A stretch of 64,000 bases of DNA from Amoeboaphelidium occidentale (taxonomy: Eukaryota > Aphelidiomycota > Aphelidea): NCBI GenBank assembly GCA_023515795.1, contig JALGPX010000052.1, positions 1-64,000 on the forward strand, read 5' to 3'. Below the pieces are notes generated by a model. The model worked only from the letters and a program-made list of their open reading frames with translations. It had not been told where the DNA came from and searched no databases. Below, in pieces: positions 31,475 to 41,985 of the stretch (its first letter is position 1; each line of letters opens with the position of its first letter). Both the position numbers and the translations under genes were made by a program.

Positions 31475-33919
31475 TTAGTCATGCTTTAACACAACATGGT
31501 TCAGCATGTCCTTCTTTGTAAGCAATCCCCCAATTTTGCCATTATTGATTATAATAACATATCGAAGCCCCAAGTCTCTGAAAAGGTCCAACACAAAATC
31601 CATGGACATTTTTGGCTGCACAGTTACAGGAGTTTGATCAACCCATGGTCTGAAATCGACTCTGCCTGCCGTTTCGTCATGATGCACTGAGGCGTTAGTT
31701 TTGAGCTGTAGATTGTTTTCAAGATATGGCAAAGAAGCATCTGAAGTTGAAGGAAAACTAGGATTGTGAAGTTTGGGAACAGCCGGTGTTGGCGGTATTG
31801 AATTCTCTCCCCTATTGGTAGTTCCAGAAGATTTAGAAGCGAATAGACAAGGTGTATCTTCAGGAAGCATCCTTATTCTTCGTGTTGACATCAAAACATA
31901 TTCAATTTCGTTTCTGCCAATGTAACCTAATAAAGTCATATTTGCTCTGTTGTCTACAACTGGATATCCTTTGTATGAAGTTTCTTCTAATAAAGCCGAC
32001 AGTGAAGCAACAGTTTCATCATGAGCAGTCACAACATTCAATTGATCAGCATGTGTCATGTTTTGATCAACCGTTGTAGATACTACTGGTTGATGTTGGT
32101 GGTCCAAAAATGGATAGCCATTCAATTCAATAAGACCTTCATAAATACTTCCTTTACCAAAATAGTCTCCTATCCATTTAGACACTAAGACGGCCAACAT
32201 AGTTGGTAAAACATAAGTGAGTGCTCCCGTAAGTTCGAACATGATGACAACTAAAGAGACAGTCATTCTGGTGACACCACCAAGCGTTGCAGCAGCTCCC
32301 ACCATCGCGTAAGTACCTGGATTAATACAAAATTCTTCTTTTAGGCAGTTACTGAATATGCTCCAGTCTGGATGCGCTAAATATACAAGCTGGACAAGAG
32401 ATCCAACAATCCTTCCGAAACATGCACCAACAGCAAGAGAAGGGATAAAGATACCTGCAGGAACTCTTACTCCAAACGTGAACACTGTTGTTAGAATTTT
32501 AATAATGCAAACCAAAAGAGTGAATCCGATGACATATGTGTATTTTTCTGGATTACAGAACTCTTGATATTCAGAACCTTCACAATCCCGAAACAGCAAT
32601 GAAACAAGCTCAGACGTGTTCATTCTAGAGTAAGCATGAGGATAACTTAGAATCGCTGTTGCGGCACATATTAAAACAACTTCGAGAACAGGCCATTTTC
32701 TGATTTCTGTTGTCTTTCGAAACTTGTTCACTGCCAAGTTCATCTTCACAAAGAAAGCGCCATATAATCCGCCAAATACCCCCAATAAAGCATAAATAAC
32801 CAATTCAAAAGATTGCCATGGCCGAGCATACGTTATCTGAAACAAAACCAGCTGATTTGTTCTGAGTGGATTAACTATTTGAAGTGAAACAGCAGCAATA
32901 GTTGCACAAAAGAATGACCTCCATAGTGTCTTATAAGGAAAATAATATGATACTTCCTCTAGACTAAATAAAATACCTCCAATTGGAGCACCAAAAGCCA
33001 CAGAAACTCCAGCTGCAGCACTTGCAGATAGAATTTCTCGCTTTCTAGCTTCATTCGATGCATACTTGGTAAAGATCCTGGGAAATATATTACCAAGACA
33101 GCATGCAACATGAACAAGAGGTCCTTCTTTCCCCAGTGATAAACCTGAAGCAACACTTAAACTTAAGCCAACTGCTTTTATAATAAGTGTAAACCATCCT
33201 AAGAACTTCCGCATGATATAACCATTCAAGATCGTTTTAACCTCAGGTATTCCAGAACCAGCAGCGTAGGGCGCATATTGCTGAACAAGAACTGCTGATA
33301 TGCAAGCGAAACTAACTGCGAACATCAGATACATGATAAATCCCGTAAATCCACTGGATTCGTTCCATCGTTTCCAGCGCACGCATTCATCAAAAGGTTC
33401 CTGCCAACAACAAAACCTTCGGTTCAAATACCACACATCCTCACAATAACCAACTTTTAAATCATTCAGCCATTCTGAGCTCAGCGTTATGAAACCAGCA
33501 AAAAGACCCGAAAACACTCCAACTAAAGCAACAATTATCCAGCCTTGGCCTGCATCATAGAGATTTGTTAGGTATCCTTTTAATCCTGTCTGACTTCGAA
33601 GTATCTTTACACGAACTCTGTCTTTGGCCAAGTCATGAAGCCAATCGATTGTCGTAAAGTCGGCGTACTTAATTCTTCGACCTGCGCCTTCGTTAATATC
33701 GGCATCCAACAATTCAGGCGCATCGTATTCCTCGACATTTTGTGGGTATCGTGATCCTCTGTAGTATCCAGTGAACTGAGATGGTGTGTTCTGAAACTTC
33801 ACTGTTGAAGGATAATTACTTAACGATTCTGAGCTGTTTCTTCCATCTATCCGCTCTGCTCCCAAAGAATATGCCGCCGCTTGAGGTTTTCCTCTATTAG
33901 AATTTTCATCCGTTTGCAT
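31475..33919 (-). CDS. CLC chloride/proton exchanger, endosomal type
   Basis: 814 residues similar to ClC-3/4/5 and yeast Gef1. Selectivity motifs are intact: GSGIPEVK, GKEGPLVHVACCLG (gating Glu), and GAPIGGILFSLEEVSYYF followed by TLWRSFF, typical of the endosomal subgroup. GVRVPAGIFIPSLAVGACFGR comes next, and two C-terminal CBS domains (PVVDNRANMTLLGYI; LRYVIIINNGKIGGLLTKKD). Probably acidifies and chloride-loads endosomes or vacuoles. It lies 69 bp downstream of a second CLC gene on the same strand. Confidence 0.93.
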   Translation of the reverse strand: MQTDENSNRGKPQAAAYSLGAERIDGRNSSESLSNYPSTVKFQNTPSQFTGYYRGSRYPQNVEEYDAPELLDADINEGAGRRIKYADFTTIDWLHDLAKDRVRVKILRSQTGLKGYLTNLYDAGQGWIIVALVGVFSGLFAGFITLSSEWLNDLKVGYCEDVWYLNRRFCCWQEPFDECVRWKRWNESSGFTGFIMYLMFAVSFACISAVLVQQYAPYAAGSGIPEVKTILNGYIMRKFLGWFTLIIKAVGLSLSVASGLSLGKEGPLVHVACCLGNIFPRIFTKYASNEARKREILSASAAAGVSVAFGAPIGGILFSLEEVSYYFPYKTLWRSFFCATIAAVSLQIVNPLRTNQLVLFQITYARPWQSFELVIYALLGVFGGLYGAFFVKMNLAVNKFRKTTEIRKWPVLEVVLICAATAILSYPHAYSRMNTSELVSLLFRDCEGSEYQEFCNPEKYTYVIGFTLLVCIIKILTTVFTFGVRVPAGIFIPSLAVGACFGRIVGSLVQLVYLAHPDWSIFSNCLKEEFCINPGTYAMVGAAATLGGVTRMTVSLVVIMFELTGALTYVLPTMLAVLVSKWIGDYFGKGSIYEGLIELNGYPFLDHQHQPVVSTTVDQNMTHADQLNVVTAHDETVASLSALLEETSYKGYPVVDNRANMTLLGYIGRNEIEYVLMSTRRIRMLPEDTPCLFASKSSGTTNRGENSIPPTPAVPKLHNPSFPSTSDASLPYLENNLQLKTNASVHHDETAGRVDFRPWVDQTPVTVQPKMSMDFVLDLFRDLGLRYVIIINNGKIGGLLTKKDMLNHVVLKHD

Positions 33920-33988
33920 TGGAACGATTTGGCAAATGTTCTCTAAAGCAGCGCAACAAAGAAAACAGTATAGAAAATTCTTGGAGTT

Positions 33989-36900
33989 TTATTTTTGTAT
34001 GGGCTTGCCAAAGGCATCCAGGAACATATCATCACCTGAATCTGCATCTGGAGGAGCTGTCGATGCTACTCTGTTACCAACTTCCCTGTACCTTCGGTTT
34101 GAACTGGACGATCCAACATCTGTTTCACTTTTAGAACCTGCTGCTCGTGCATTCTGATCAATGCCTGATAAGAACGATACTGTTGGAGACGAAGTGCGCT
34201 TCTGACTTGGTACTGTTAAGAAATCATTCCATGTCGTCGGTGAAGTCATGTTTGATAAAGATTCTTCACCATTTGCCTTCTCCGATTTAACAAAATGGTC
34301 CCCAATTTCGAGTCTTTCTATGGCTCTGAGTAAATCCTTTCTTGTTATAATACCCATAATAGAGCCAAGCGGTCTATCTTTAANTGCATTCTGATCAATG
34401 CCTGATAAGAACGATACTGTTGGAGACGAAGTGCGCTTCTGACTTGGTACTGTTAAGAAATCGTTCCATGTCGTTGGTGAAGTCATGTTTGATAAAGATT
34501 CATCGCCATTTGCCTTCTCCGATTTAACAAAATGGTCCCCAATCTCGAGTCTTTCTATGGCTCTGAGTAAATCCTTTCTTGTTATAATACCCATAATAGA
34601 GCCAAGCGGTCTATCTTTAAAAGAACAAACAGAAGTTGCTGTTCGTTCAATTGGCACCGATTCTTCGTTTTGTTCAGAACTTGATAGCAAAACTAAATCA
34701 AACGAACTTGGAATAGTGTTAGCATACACAGCCATTCCTTCTTTAACAACAAATAGTGATCTCAGGCCCAACTTTTTGAATAATTCCACGATCAAATCTG
34801 TAGGATAATGTGGTTGAATCTTTACAGGAGTAATGTTCATCAAAGGATAGAAATTCAATGATGCAGCATTATCAATAAGAATATGAATAGGAGAATCTTC
34901 AGGAACATTTGAAGAATCGGGATTTATAGGATCTTCAGAGTTCGCAACAGAATCTGTTAAGTTAGTTGAGGAAAGTTCTCGATTTGGTGAAACTTGACGT
35001 GAAACATCAGAAATGTGGTTTTCATGTTCAAAGTATGCAGCCAGTTCTTCAGGAGGCATAAAGTAACATCGCTTCTGCAAATCAGATTGTGTTGAATATT
35101 CCGCGAGAAATTTAAGCATATCCTCTCGAGATATGTAGCCAATAACAATGCCATTCTCAAGTGTTTCTACAACTGGGTATCCTGAAACTTGCGAAAACGT
35201 TGATATAAACTGTTTTAAAGAACCCGCGGTATGACAGTATGGTTTCCAGGTGCTGGAACTCTTGTATGCTGGTATAACATAGAGTTGATTCATTGGCTTA
35301 GTGATAACATCCAATGCAGTAACGCTTTCATAGATAACTCTCTTTTCCAGTATTGCAGAGTCTCCACGACCGTACTTGATCATATCACGCTCTCTTAGGA
35401 ACCTCCATGTCTTCTTCAAATCCAAGTATGGATATCCATGAAACTTCATGTATGCATCAGTTATACTGCCCGTGTACTTTTGCAGAAACTTCATTCCCTT
35501 GTCTCTACTTTCAACTGGAGCATTGCTGTACTTTCTGAAATAGTATGCATCTAAACCATCTGCTACAAATCTGGAACTCATTAGAGCAACCATGATGGGA
35601 ACAATGTAATTCAATGCTCCTCCTCCAGTAATCTCAAACATGACAACAACCACAGAAACTGTTAATCTACTCACACCAGCTAATCCACTAGCGGCACCAA
35701 CTAAAGCATAAGTACCTGGTGTAATTACAATCAAAGTCGGTGTCAAGGCTTGAACAATCATTCCAACAGCTCTTCCGAAACATGCTCCTATCAACATTGA
35801 TGGCAAATAAACACCAGATGGAATCTTTAGTCCAAACGTAATAAGCGTCAGAACTGTTCTGAGAGTACCAGTTAAAATCAACATTGCAATCAAATTCGCT
35901 GGCATACTGGAACAAAGTCGAAAGTAATCAGAATCATCCCCGATAGAACCATGACCTCTACCACTACCAGATGAATCCCCAGAATCTGTCGGAATATCAT
36001 CTCGCTTGTCCAGCATGGAGTCCCAGTCGATAATCCCCTGATGCATTTGCATAAGCACTCCTGTAGTAGTACTGTTGTTCCATGTTGTGATGACTGTCGG
36101 AGCATTTGGAGAAATGACTTTTTTATCTTGTGGACACTCAGTCAGAAGCCCAGATAGAAAATACGACATATCATCTCTCAAATAAGGATGTGAATAACTA
36201 ACTAACGCAGTTACAAGCGTAACAATAAACAGTTCTTGAAATGATCGTTTCATCATTACATCATTAGGAAACCACCATCGCTGAATGTTCTCCTGTGGAT
36301 TCTCGTTGTTAATAGAGTTGTTGGAGACATTTAAACCTTCTCCTGCATCTGCAGACCTTGATGGCGACAAAGGAGTATCAGAAGCAGTATCATTAAACCC
36401 ATCTCCACCATTATTCCGTTCATTGTCATGATTTACCCATTGATCAATTCTACGCATCATTCCCTTCATTACTTTCGGTATCCATCTCAACCAATCCAAC
36501 CATGATGCATTTTCTCCTGTTTCTGAATTGAAATAACCATTCCTTCGAGTATGAGCTAGAAATATACTACATCGAACAAACAGAAACCCAAACACACCAC
36601 CAAACACTGCACCAATTAAAGCAAAAATAAACAATTCCCATACATGATACTCTCGCAAATAAGTTGAATGAAACATGACCAACTTTCCAGTCCTGAATGG
36701 ATCCATTACATGTGTCAGAACAGCAGATGCAACAATGCAACAATAGAAAGCCATTGAGAATAATTGTGATGGTGATCGAGTAGATGGAGATGAAGTTAGA
36801 GATAATTCTTCCAAAGAGAACAGAACTCCAGCTATAGGAGCACCAAGCGCAACAGCCAGAGCAGAAGCAGAAGCAGCAGTCATAATTTCCCTCCTCAACA

Positions 36901-37711
36901 GTGCACTACCACCCTGATCAAGAGAAAACCTACTACCACTGCTACTACTTTTACCAGTGCTACTAGCAAACAGGGAAAAGAAAAATGTACACAAACACGC
37001 TGCAACATGTACCAATGGCAATTCCATACCCAAAGACAAACCTGATCCAACAGCCAAGCAAGCACCAATAGCTTTAATCATTCCAGTTTTCAAAGACACA
37101 AACATATTCATCATTTCCCCTTTATCGTTGTAATTGTCTTCATTGGAGGAAGCAGTTAAAATCAATGGTGTGAATCCACTAAGTATTGATCGTATTTCTG
37201 GTAATCCTGATGACATTGCATACAGTGAATAATTACAAACCAAGTAAAACGCACAAGTAGCCATCAACAAACTCAACAATGTGTACATGCCAAAGTTTAT
37301 AATTTCAGAATCTTTCCAAAGAGAAAAAACTTGACTCCATTGTAACCATCCTTCACACTCATCAAGGGAAGTTTCCCAACAACAAAATTTCCTACTCAAA
37401 TACCATGAATCCACACACAGACCATCCTTCAAATCACTCAACCATACACTACAAACATGCAGAAACCCTACTAGTAATCCAATACTAACACCAATCAATG
37501 AACACAATAACCAAGGCTGCACTTGGTCATAATACAACAACAACAACCACGACGACGACGACGACGACGACGACGACCATCCAATAGTATCATCAGTATT
37601 CTTTATTCTTTCCTTAATTGCTCGTTGTCTAAGTCTATCCCTCTGAATGTCCAAATTCCAATCAACAGTTTTTATGTCGAACGCAGCAGCATTCATATTG
37701 TGTCGATTCAT
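33989..37711 (-). CDS. Second, divergent CLC chloride transporter
   Basis: Tandem neighbour of the first CLC; 1161 residues once the duplicate at the N at 34384 is removed. The CLC core is recognisable but altered: SSGLPEIRSIL for GSGIPE and GMELPLVHVAACL for GKEGP, keeping the gating Glu. GAPIAGVLFSLEELS and GLKIPSGVYLPSMLIGACFGR are present. Extra insertions include a Ser/Asn-rich loop (about residues 430-490) and a long spacer between the two CBS domains. Poly-Ser near the N-terminus comes from a GAC/GTC-rich run at 37550-37577. The changes suggest altered selectivity, but the fold is kept. Confidence 0.85.
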   Translation of the reverse strand: MNRHNMNAAAFDIKTVDWNLDIQRDRLRQRAIKERIKNTDDTIGWSSSSSSSSSWLLLLYYDQVQPWLLCSLIGVSIGLLVGFLHVCSVWLSDLKDGLCVDSWYLSRKFCCWETSLDECEGWLQWSQVFSLWKDSEIINFGMYTLLSLLMATCAFYLVCNYSLYAMSSGLPEIRSILSGFTPLILTASSNEDNYNDKGEMMNMFVSLKTGMIKAIGACLAVGSGLSLGMELPLVHVAACLCTFFFSLFASSTGKSSSSGSRFSLDQGGSALLRREIMTAASASALAVALGAPIAGVLFSLEELSLTSSPSTRSPSQLFSMAFYCCIVASAVLTHVMDPFRTGKLVMFHSTYLREYHVWELFIFALIGAVFGGVFGFLFVRCSIFLAHTRRNGYFNSETGENASWLDWLRWIPKVMKGMMRRIDQWVNHDNERNNGGDGFNDTASDTPLSPSRSADAGEGLNVSNNSINNENPQENIQRWWFPNDVMMKRSFQELFIVTLVTALVSYSHPYLRDDMSYFLSGLLTECPQDKKVISPNAPTVITTWNNSTTTGVLMQMHQGIIDWDSMLDKRDDIPTDSGDSSGSGRGHGSIGDDSDYFRLCSSMPANLIAMLILTGTLRTVLTLITFGLKIPSGVYLPSMLIGACFGRAVGMIVQALTPTLIVITPGTYALVGAASGLAGVSRLTVSVVVVMFEITGGGALNYIVPIMVALMSSRFVADGLDAYYFRKYSNAPVESRDKGMKFLQKYTGSITDAYMKFHGYPYLDLKKTWRFLRERDMIKYGRGDSAILEKRVIYESVTALDVITKPMNQLYVIPAYKSSSTWKPYCHTAGSLKQFISTFSQVSGYPVVETLENGIVIGYISREDMLKFLAEYSTQSDLQKRCYFMPPEELAAYFEHENHISDVSRQVSPNRELSSTNLTDSVANSEDPINPDSSNVPEDSPIHILIDNAASLNFYPLMNITPVKIQPHYPTDLIVELFKKLGLRSLFVVKEGMAVYANTIPSSFDLVLLSSSEQNEESVPIERTATSVCSFKDRPLGSIMGIITRKDLLRAIERLEIGDHFVKSEKANGDESLSNMTSPTTWNDFLTVPSQKRTSSPTVSFLSGIDQNAXKDRPLGSIMGIITRKDLLRAIERLEIGDHFVKSEKANGEESLSNMTSPTTWNDFLTVPSQKRTSSPTVSFLSGIDQNARAAGSKSETDVGSSSSNRRYREVGNRVASTAPPDADSGDDMFLDAFGKPIQK
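34148..34620. repeat. 236-bp duplication around N at 34384
   Basis: 34148-34383 and 34385-34620 are near identical (a few substitutions) on either side of one N in the second CLC gene. Probably an unmerged overlap; it adds 79 codons to the apparent protein. Confidence 0.88.
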
Positions 37712-37751
37712 TTTGAAGAAAACACACCAAAAGATTTATAAAACTTCTATT

Positions 37752-37903
37752 TTAACTTTTCGTTTTAGTCTCCTTTTGAGTATCCCACCGCCGCTTATGA
37801 ACCAACATCAAAAGTATTATCACAGGCAAGTAAAACAATGAAGCATAAAACAATCCTTTAGCATTCCTTCCCTTCTCTTTAGTTTTATCCTGTGTTGTTG
37901 ATT

Positions 37904-37942
<39 letters not shown>

Positions 37943-38825
37943 AAGCAAATTTAATGGCCCAATACAATAAACCCAAATTAGGCACCATTGAAGTATACAT
38001 AAAATTTTGCGTACACAAAGAATTCTCTCCAATAGACAAAAGAGTAGTCACACCAAATAACCCTAATGTAGCAGCTAATGAACTCAAATCATTGAACCTA
38101 GGCGCCAAATTAACAGCCATCTTATAACCTGCTCTATGATACTCCTTCCTGATATTATAAGACAAAGAATTAAAGTGAGGATACTGCCACAAAAACAGCA
38201 GCGAGAATAAAAGCAAAGGATCTAGCATTGTTGTAGTAGTTCCGTTAGTAACAGAGTAATAACCTATTAGTGGTGGAATACCTCCTACTATTGCTCCTAC
38301 TAGAGTATTATGTATAGACTTTCTCTTCAATGGAGTATAAACAAGAGTATACAACAGAATATTCCCTGCCCCCAAAACAACCGGTAAATAGGAAGTAGAA
38401 GTAGATGATTGTAATAGAAGAATAAGAGATCCTATTATACCACTACTTAAACCAAACCCTAATGCTTCTTTTCTAGTAATCTGACCAGTTACTATAGGCC
38501 TATTAGAAGTCCTATGCATTTTAGAATCATACTCATATTCCATCAATTGATTAATAGAATTAGCACTACATGAACATAACATTGTACCCAAACTAACTTG
38601 CAACAATACTAAAGGAGATGCAACAGAACATACAGCAGGATTAACAGCATAACCAGCCATACTTGTCAATACAACTAAAGTAGATAATCTTGCTTTAGAA
38701 AGTAACGCGTAATTCTTTAAAAGCAAAGAAAATCTAACAGGAGCAGGTTCTTTGATTTTGTTGGAAAGAGTAAAGTAGTCATCATTAAAAGTAGTAGAAG
38801 TTGTTGTTGTTGTCTTCTTTTTGAT

Positions 38826-38863
<38 letters not shown>

Positions 38864-38969
38864 AAGTAGAATAATTAATCAATCTAACATTATTCTTTGT
38901 ATTAAATAATAATAATAATAAAGGATTCCTTTTCTTTACTATCAACAGAATAGTGGAATTAGTAATCAT
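37752..38969 (-). CDS. COX10: Protoheme IX farnesyltransferase (heme O synthase)
   Basis: Inner-membrane UbiA-type prenyltransferase that converts heme b to heme o for cytochrome oxidase. 405 residues with a mitochondrial presequence (NTKNNVRLINYSTS). The Asp-rich box is visible in NSINQLMEYEYDSKMHRT and SNRPIVTGQITRKEALGFG, and the second box in LLFSLLFLWQYPHF. Several membrane helices are present. Long Ala, Thr and Leu runs come from GCA and ACT repeats at 37905-37940 and 38828-38860. Divergent from the next gene, with 107 bp between ATGs. Confidence 0.93.
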
Positions 38970-39076
38970 AATTATTAAGAAGAAGAAGAAGAAGAAGAAG
39001 AAGAATAAGTTAAGATGATGATTGAATCAACAGAAAATGAAAAAAAATTTTCTTTTCTTTTCTTTTCTTTAAAGTG

Positions 39077-39236
39077 ATGATGATCATCATATCAACAACA
39101 GCAACAGCAACAACAACAGCAACAACAAGAAGAAGAATCTCTAATCTCTTTTTGAAATCACAAAGGAGATTTGTTTTGGTTAAATACAGAGATGGATTAT
39201 TAATGAGAATACCAGAAGATTCCAACATTAATAATT

Positions 39237-39268
<32 letters not shown>

Positions 39269-40220
39269 GCTACTACTACTGCTGCTACAGAAGATGATAA
39301 AGAAGATAGTAAATTTAGTCTAATGAATCTTCTGAAAATGTATCAATTATACACTCAACAAAAGAAGTCATTGGAAGTATTAAATAATTATTATTCTACA
39401 TCCAATAGAGGTGGAGTAGGAGGTGGTGGTGGTGGTGGAGATTCTTTGACTCTGAATCAATTGGCTAAACATGGTCTTTTGAAATATTCTGAATTACGTA
39501 AAGAAATGTTAANAAATGTATCAATTATACACTCAACAAAAGAAGTCATTGGAAGTATTAAATAATTATTATTCTACATCCAATAGAGGTGGAGTAGGAG
39601 TAGGAGTAGGAGGTGGTGGTGGTGGTGGTGGAGATTCTTTGACTCTGAATCAATTGGCTAAACATGGTCTTTTGAAATATTCTGAATTACGTAAAGAAAT
39701 GTTAAGGGGAAATTGTGATTACATTGAAAATAATTGTGGTTTACAATTGATTGAGAAATTCATTAAAGATTATCGTAATGGTCTTTACAATGAAGAATGT
39801 AATTTCAAATTAAAGGAATTGTATGATTTGAAATTAAAGAAATTTGAGTATCAATTCCAAGATGGAGTAGGATTAGGACAATTACAGATTGAATTTATAA
39901 GTAATTGTGAGATTAGATTAAAAGAAGGAGAAGAAGTTTATGAGAAGATGTTATGTCATAGAGTTAATCTATTCTTGAATCCATCTTATACTACTAATAC
40001 TACTAATACTACTACTTCTACTTCTACTAATACAACAAAGTTTATGGATGAAGATGGTAATCACGTGTTGGAATGGAAGGTTTCTTCTATTACTCCATTT
40101 AATGATAAAATTAGTTGGTATAGAATGAATTATTACAAGATTAGATTTACATTGAAAGAAAGTGTAAATACAATTAGAAAGTTTGTGATGGGGTTAATAA
40201 GAAGGAATAAGAAGGAATAA
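39077..40220 (+). CDS. Predicted mitochondrial protein, function unknown
   Basis: About 317-321 residues after removing the duplicate at the N at 39513. ATG 39077 gives a Thr/Arg-rich, Ser-rich presequence (RRRISNLFLKSQRR) that fits mitochondrial import. The middle has Thr and Gly runs from microsatellites. The C-terminal half (FEYQFQDGVGLGQLQIEF through ISWYRMNYYKIRFTL) is well ordered but I do not recognise it. A mitoribosome or translocase-associated role is only a guess from its neighbours COX10, bL32m and MTG1. Confidence 0.55.
39336..39705. repeat. Duplication around N at 39513 with microsatellite length difference
   Basis: 39336-39512 (177 bp) and 39514-39705 (192 bp) match, but the second copy has five extra Gly/Val codons in a GGT/GTA repeat. 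The difference could mean two alleles. Confidence 0.85.
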
Positions 40221-40345
40221 ATTGAATTATTATAAGAATCTATTTACAATTAGATTCTCCCTTTATTTAGTCTTTTTTGTCTTGAGAATCTATTTATAGA
40301 TTTACTATTTTTAGATTCTCCCCTTTATTTAGTCTTGGATTCTAT
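40221..40345. terminator. Paired hairpins and TCTA/TCTG microsatellite between convergent genes
   Basis: Two similar units, each an AGAATCTA / TAGATTCT inverted repeat followed by CCTTTATTTAGTCTT (40225-40274 and 40284-40336), lie between the stops of the 39077 gene and bL32m. They probably serve as 3' end signals for both. A TCTA/TCTG repeat follows at 40343-40384. Confidence 0.5.
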
Positions 40346-40732
40346 CTATCTATCTGTCTGTCTATCTGTCTGTCTGTCTGTTTGCTGCTGCTGCTGCTTT
40401 CTCAGTCTATCCAGGCCCAAGTCTTCATCCACTTTAGTCCTTAGAAATTTAAAACAGAATAGACACATTTGATTTGATAGTTTCCATGAATTACAGTATG
40501 GACATCTTTTCTTTTGGTCGCATCCCTTGTTGTTGTGTTGTGTGTATTGGGATAGTTGGTGTAGTCTTCTGATTCTAGTGACGCGTTTAGATCTTTTGTT
40601 TTTAGGAGCAGCCATTCTAAGGAAAGAAGGAAAGACCAAGAGTTGTAGTAGAGGTTGGAGTAATCTGATGGTGGATGATGTTGGAGGGAATTTGATGGAA
40701 GAAGTTATCGTTGGAGTGATTGCTGATGCCAT
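40346..40732 (-). CDS. Mitochondrial ribosomal protein bL32m
   Basis: 128 residues from ATG 40732 (an earlier in-frame ATG at 40795 would overlap MTG1). A presequence-like N-terminus precedes AAPKNKRSKRVTRIRR, the start of the L32 fold. The zinc ribbon follows, with CPYCNSW and CLFCF spaced as in bL32 proteins. Its C-terminus is odd: a Gln run from CAG repeats passes into TDRQTDRQTDR translated from a TCTG/TCTA microsatellite, so the repeat has been absorbed into the coding frame. Divergent from MTG1, a large-subunit assembly GTPase. Confidence 0.82.
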   Translation of the reverse strand: MASAITPTITSSIKFPPTSSTIRLLQPLLQLLVFPSFLRMAAPKNKRSKRVTRIRRLHQLSQYTQHNNKGCDQKKRCPYCNSWKLSNQMCLFCFKFLRTKVDEDLGLDRLRKQQQQQTDRQTDRQTDR

Positions 40733-40781
40733 TTCTGATTGTTTTGAAGAAATTTTTCTAATCCCACAAAATCCTCGCGCT

Positions 40782-41811
40782 ATGAACAAGAACATTAATT
40801 GGTTTCCTGGGCATATGGTCAAGAGTTTAAGGGGAATGAAAAAGATATTGTTGAGAGATAGAATTGGTTGTGTGTTGGAGATACGGGATGCGCGTATACC
40901 ATTGACATCAATTAATTGGAAATTGGAACAGTTATTACAGCAACAGCAGCAACAACAGCAACAGCAACAACAGAATGATGGAAATACAGCAGTAATTAAA
41001 GATTCATTTGGTGTTCAGAAGGGATCAAAGTTCCCGGTGGGTGAAAGGTTCATTATTTATAATAAGATGGATTTAGTGGTGAAATCCAGTAGTAAAGAAG
41101 GAGATTCTATAGTAAAGGAGAGGTTGTTGCGTCTGAATCTACATCTACACCGCCACAACCAAAAAGAAAGAATAATCTTCTCGCAGTTGGATGGTAGAGG
41201 TAGATTTGGTTCTGTTGAAGTGTTGGAGAGGTGTTTGGATTATTGGTTACAGTTACATGGGCCTTACATGCACAAGACACCATCTGTTCAGTATCCTGAT
41301 TTGAATATAATGGTGATAGGGTTACCAAATACTGGTAAAAGCTCATTGATTAATGGTATGAAGTTGAAGGGTGGTGGTGGTGGTGGTGGTGGTGGAGGAG
41401 GTGGTGGTTCAGAAACTACGAAAAAGATTGTTGCTGCTGCAAAGGTTGGTAAGAATCCTGGGGAGACTAGAAGTTTGTCGCAAAGGTTGAAGATTCTTGA
41501 TACTACTGATTTATATAATCTAAGAAGGATTAATAGCGATGGAGAAGGAGGAGGAGGGTTGACTTTTATTCAGAAGAGGTTGGTTGCTAGAGGTATTAGA
41601 TTGAAGGTGTATGTTGTTGATACTCCTGGAATTCTGCCGCCATTTATTGAGAACCAGGAAGATGCATTGAAAATGGCAGTGTGTAATTGTTTGCCAGTGT
41701 CAGAGAATGGACAGAAGGGAGCGGATGTAGAAGCTGTGGCGGAGTATTTGTATCAATGGATAAAAAAGTGGGGCATTGAGTCTGAGTTGCGGCAAGTACT
41801 AGGAATGTCTT

Positions 41812-41847
<36 letters not shown>

Positions 41848-41947
41848 ATACTACTAATACTACAGCAGCAGCAGCAGCAGACTTTAAGGATTTCATTCTG
41901 GATTTTGCTGTTTGTAATTCTTTGGTTTTTAAGCATAATGGTCAGGN

Positions 41948-41985
<38 letters not shown>

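Noticed and set aside
37905-39000. Trinucleotide runs as a CRISPR-like array or telomere
   Set aside because: They are simple GTA/CAG/AAG microsatellites in frame with coding sequence; no spacers and no telomere unit.
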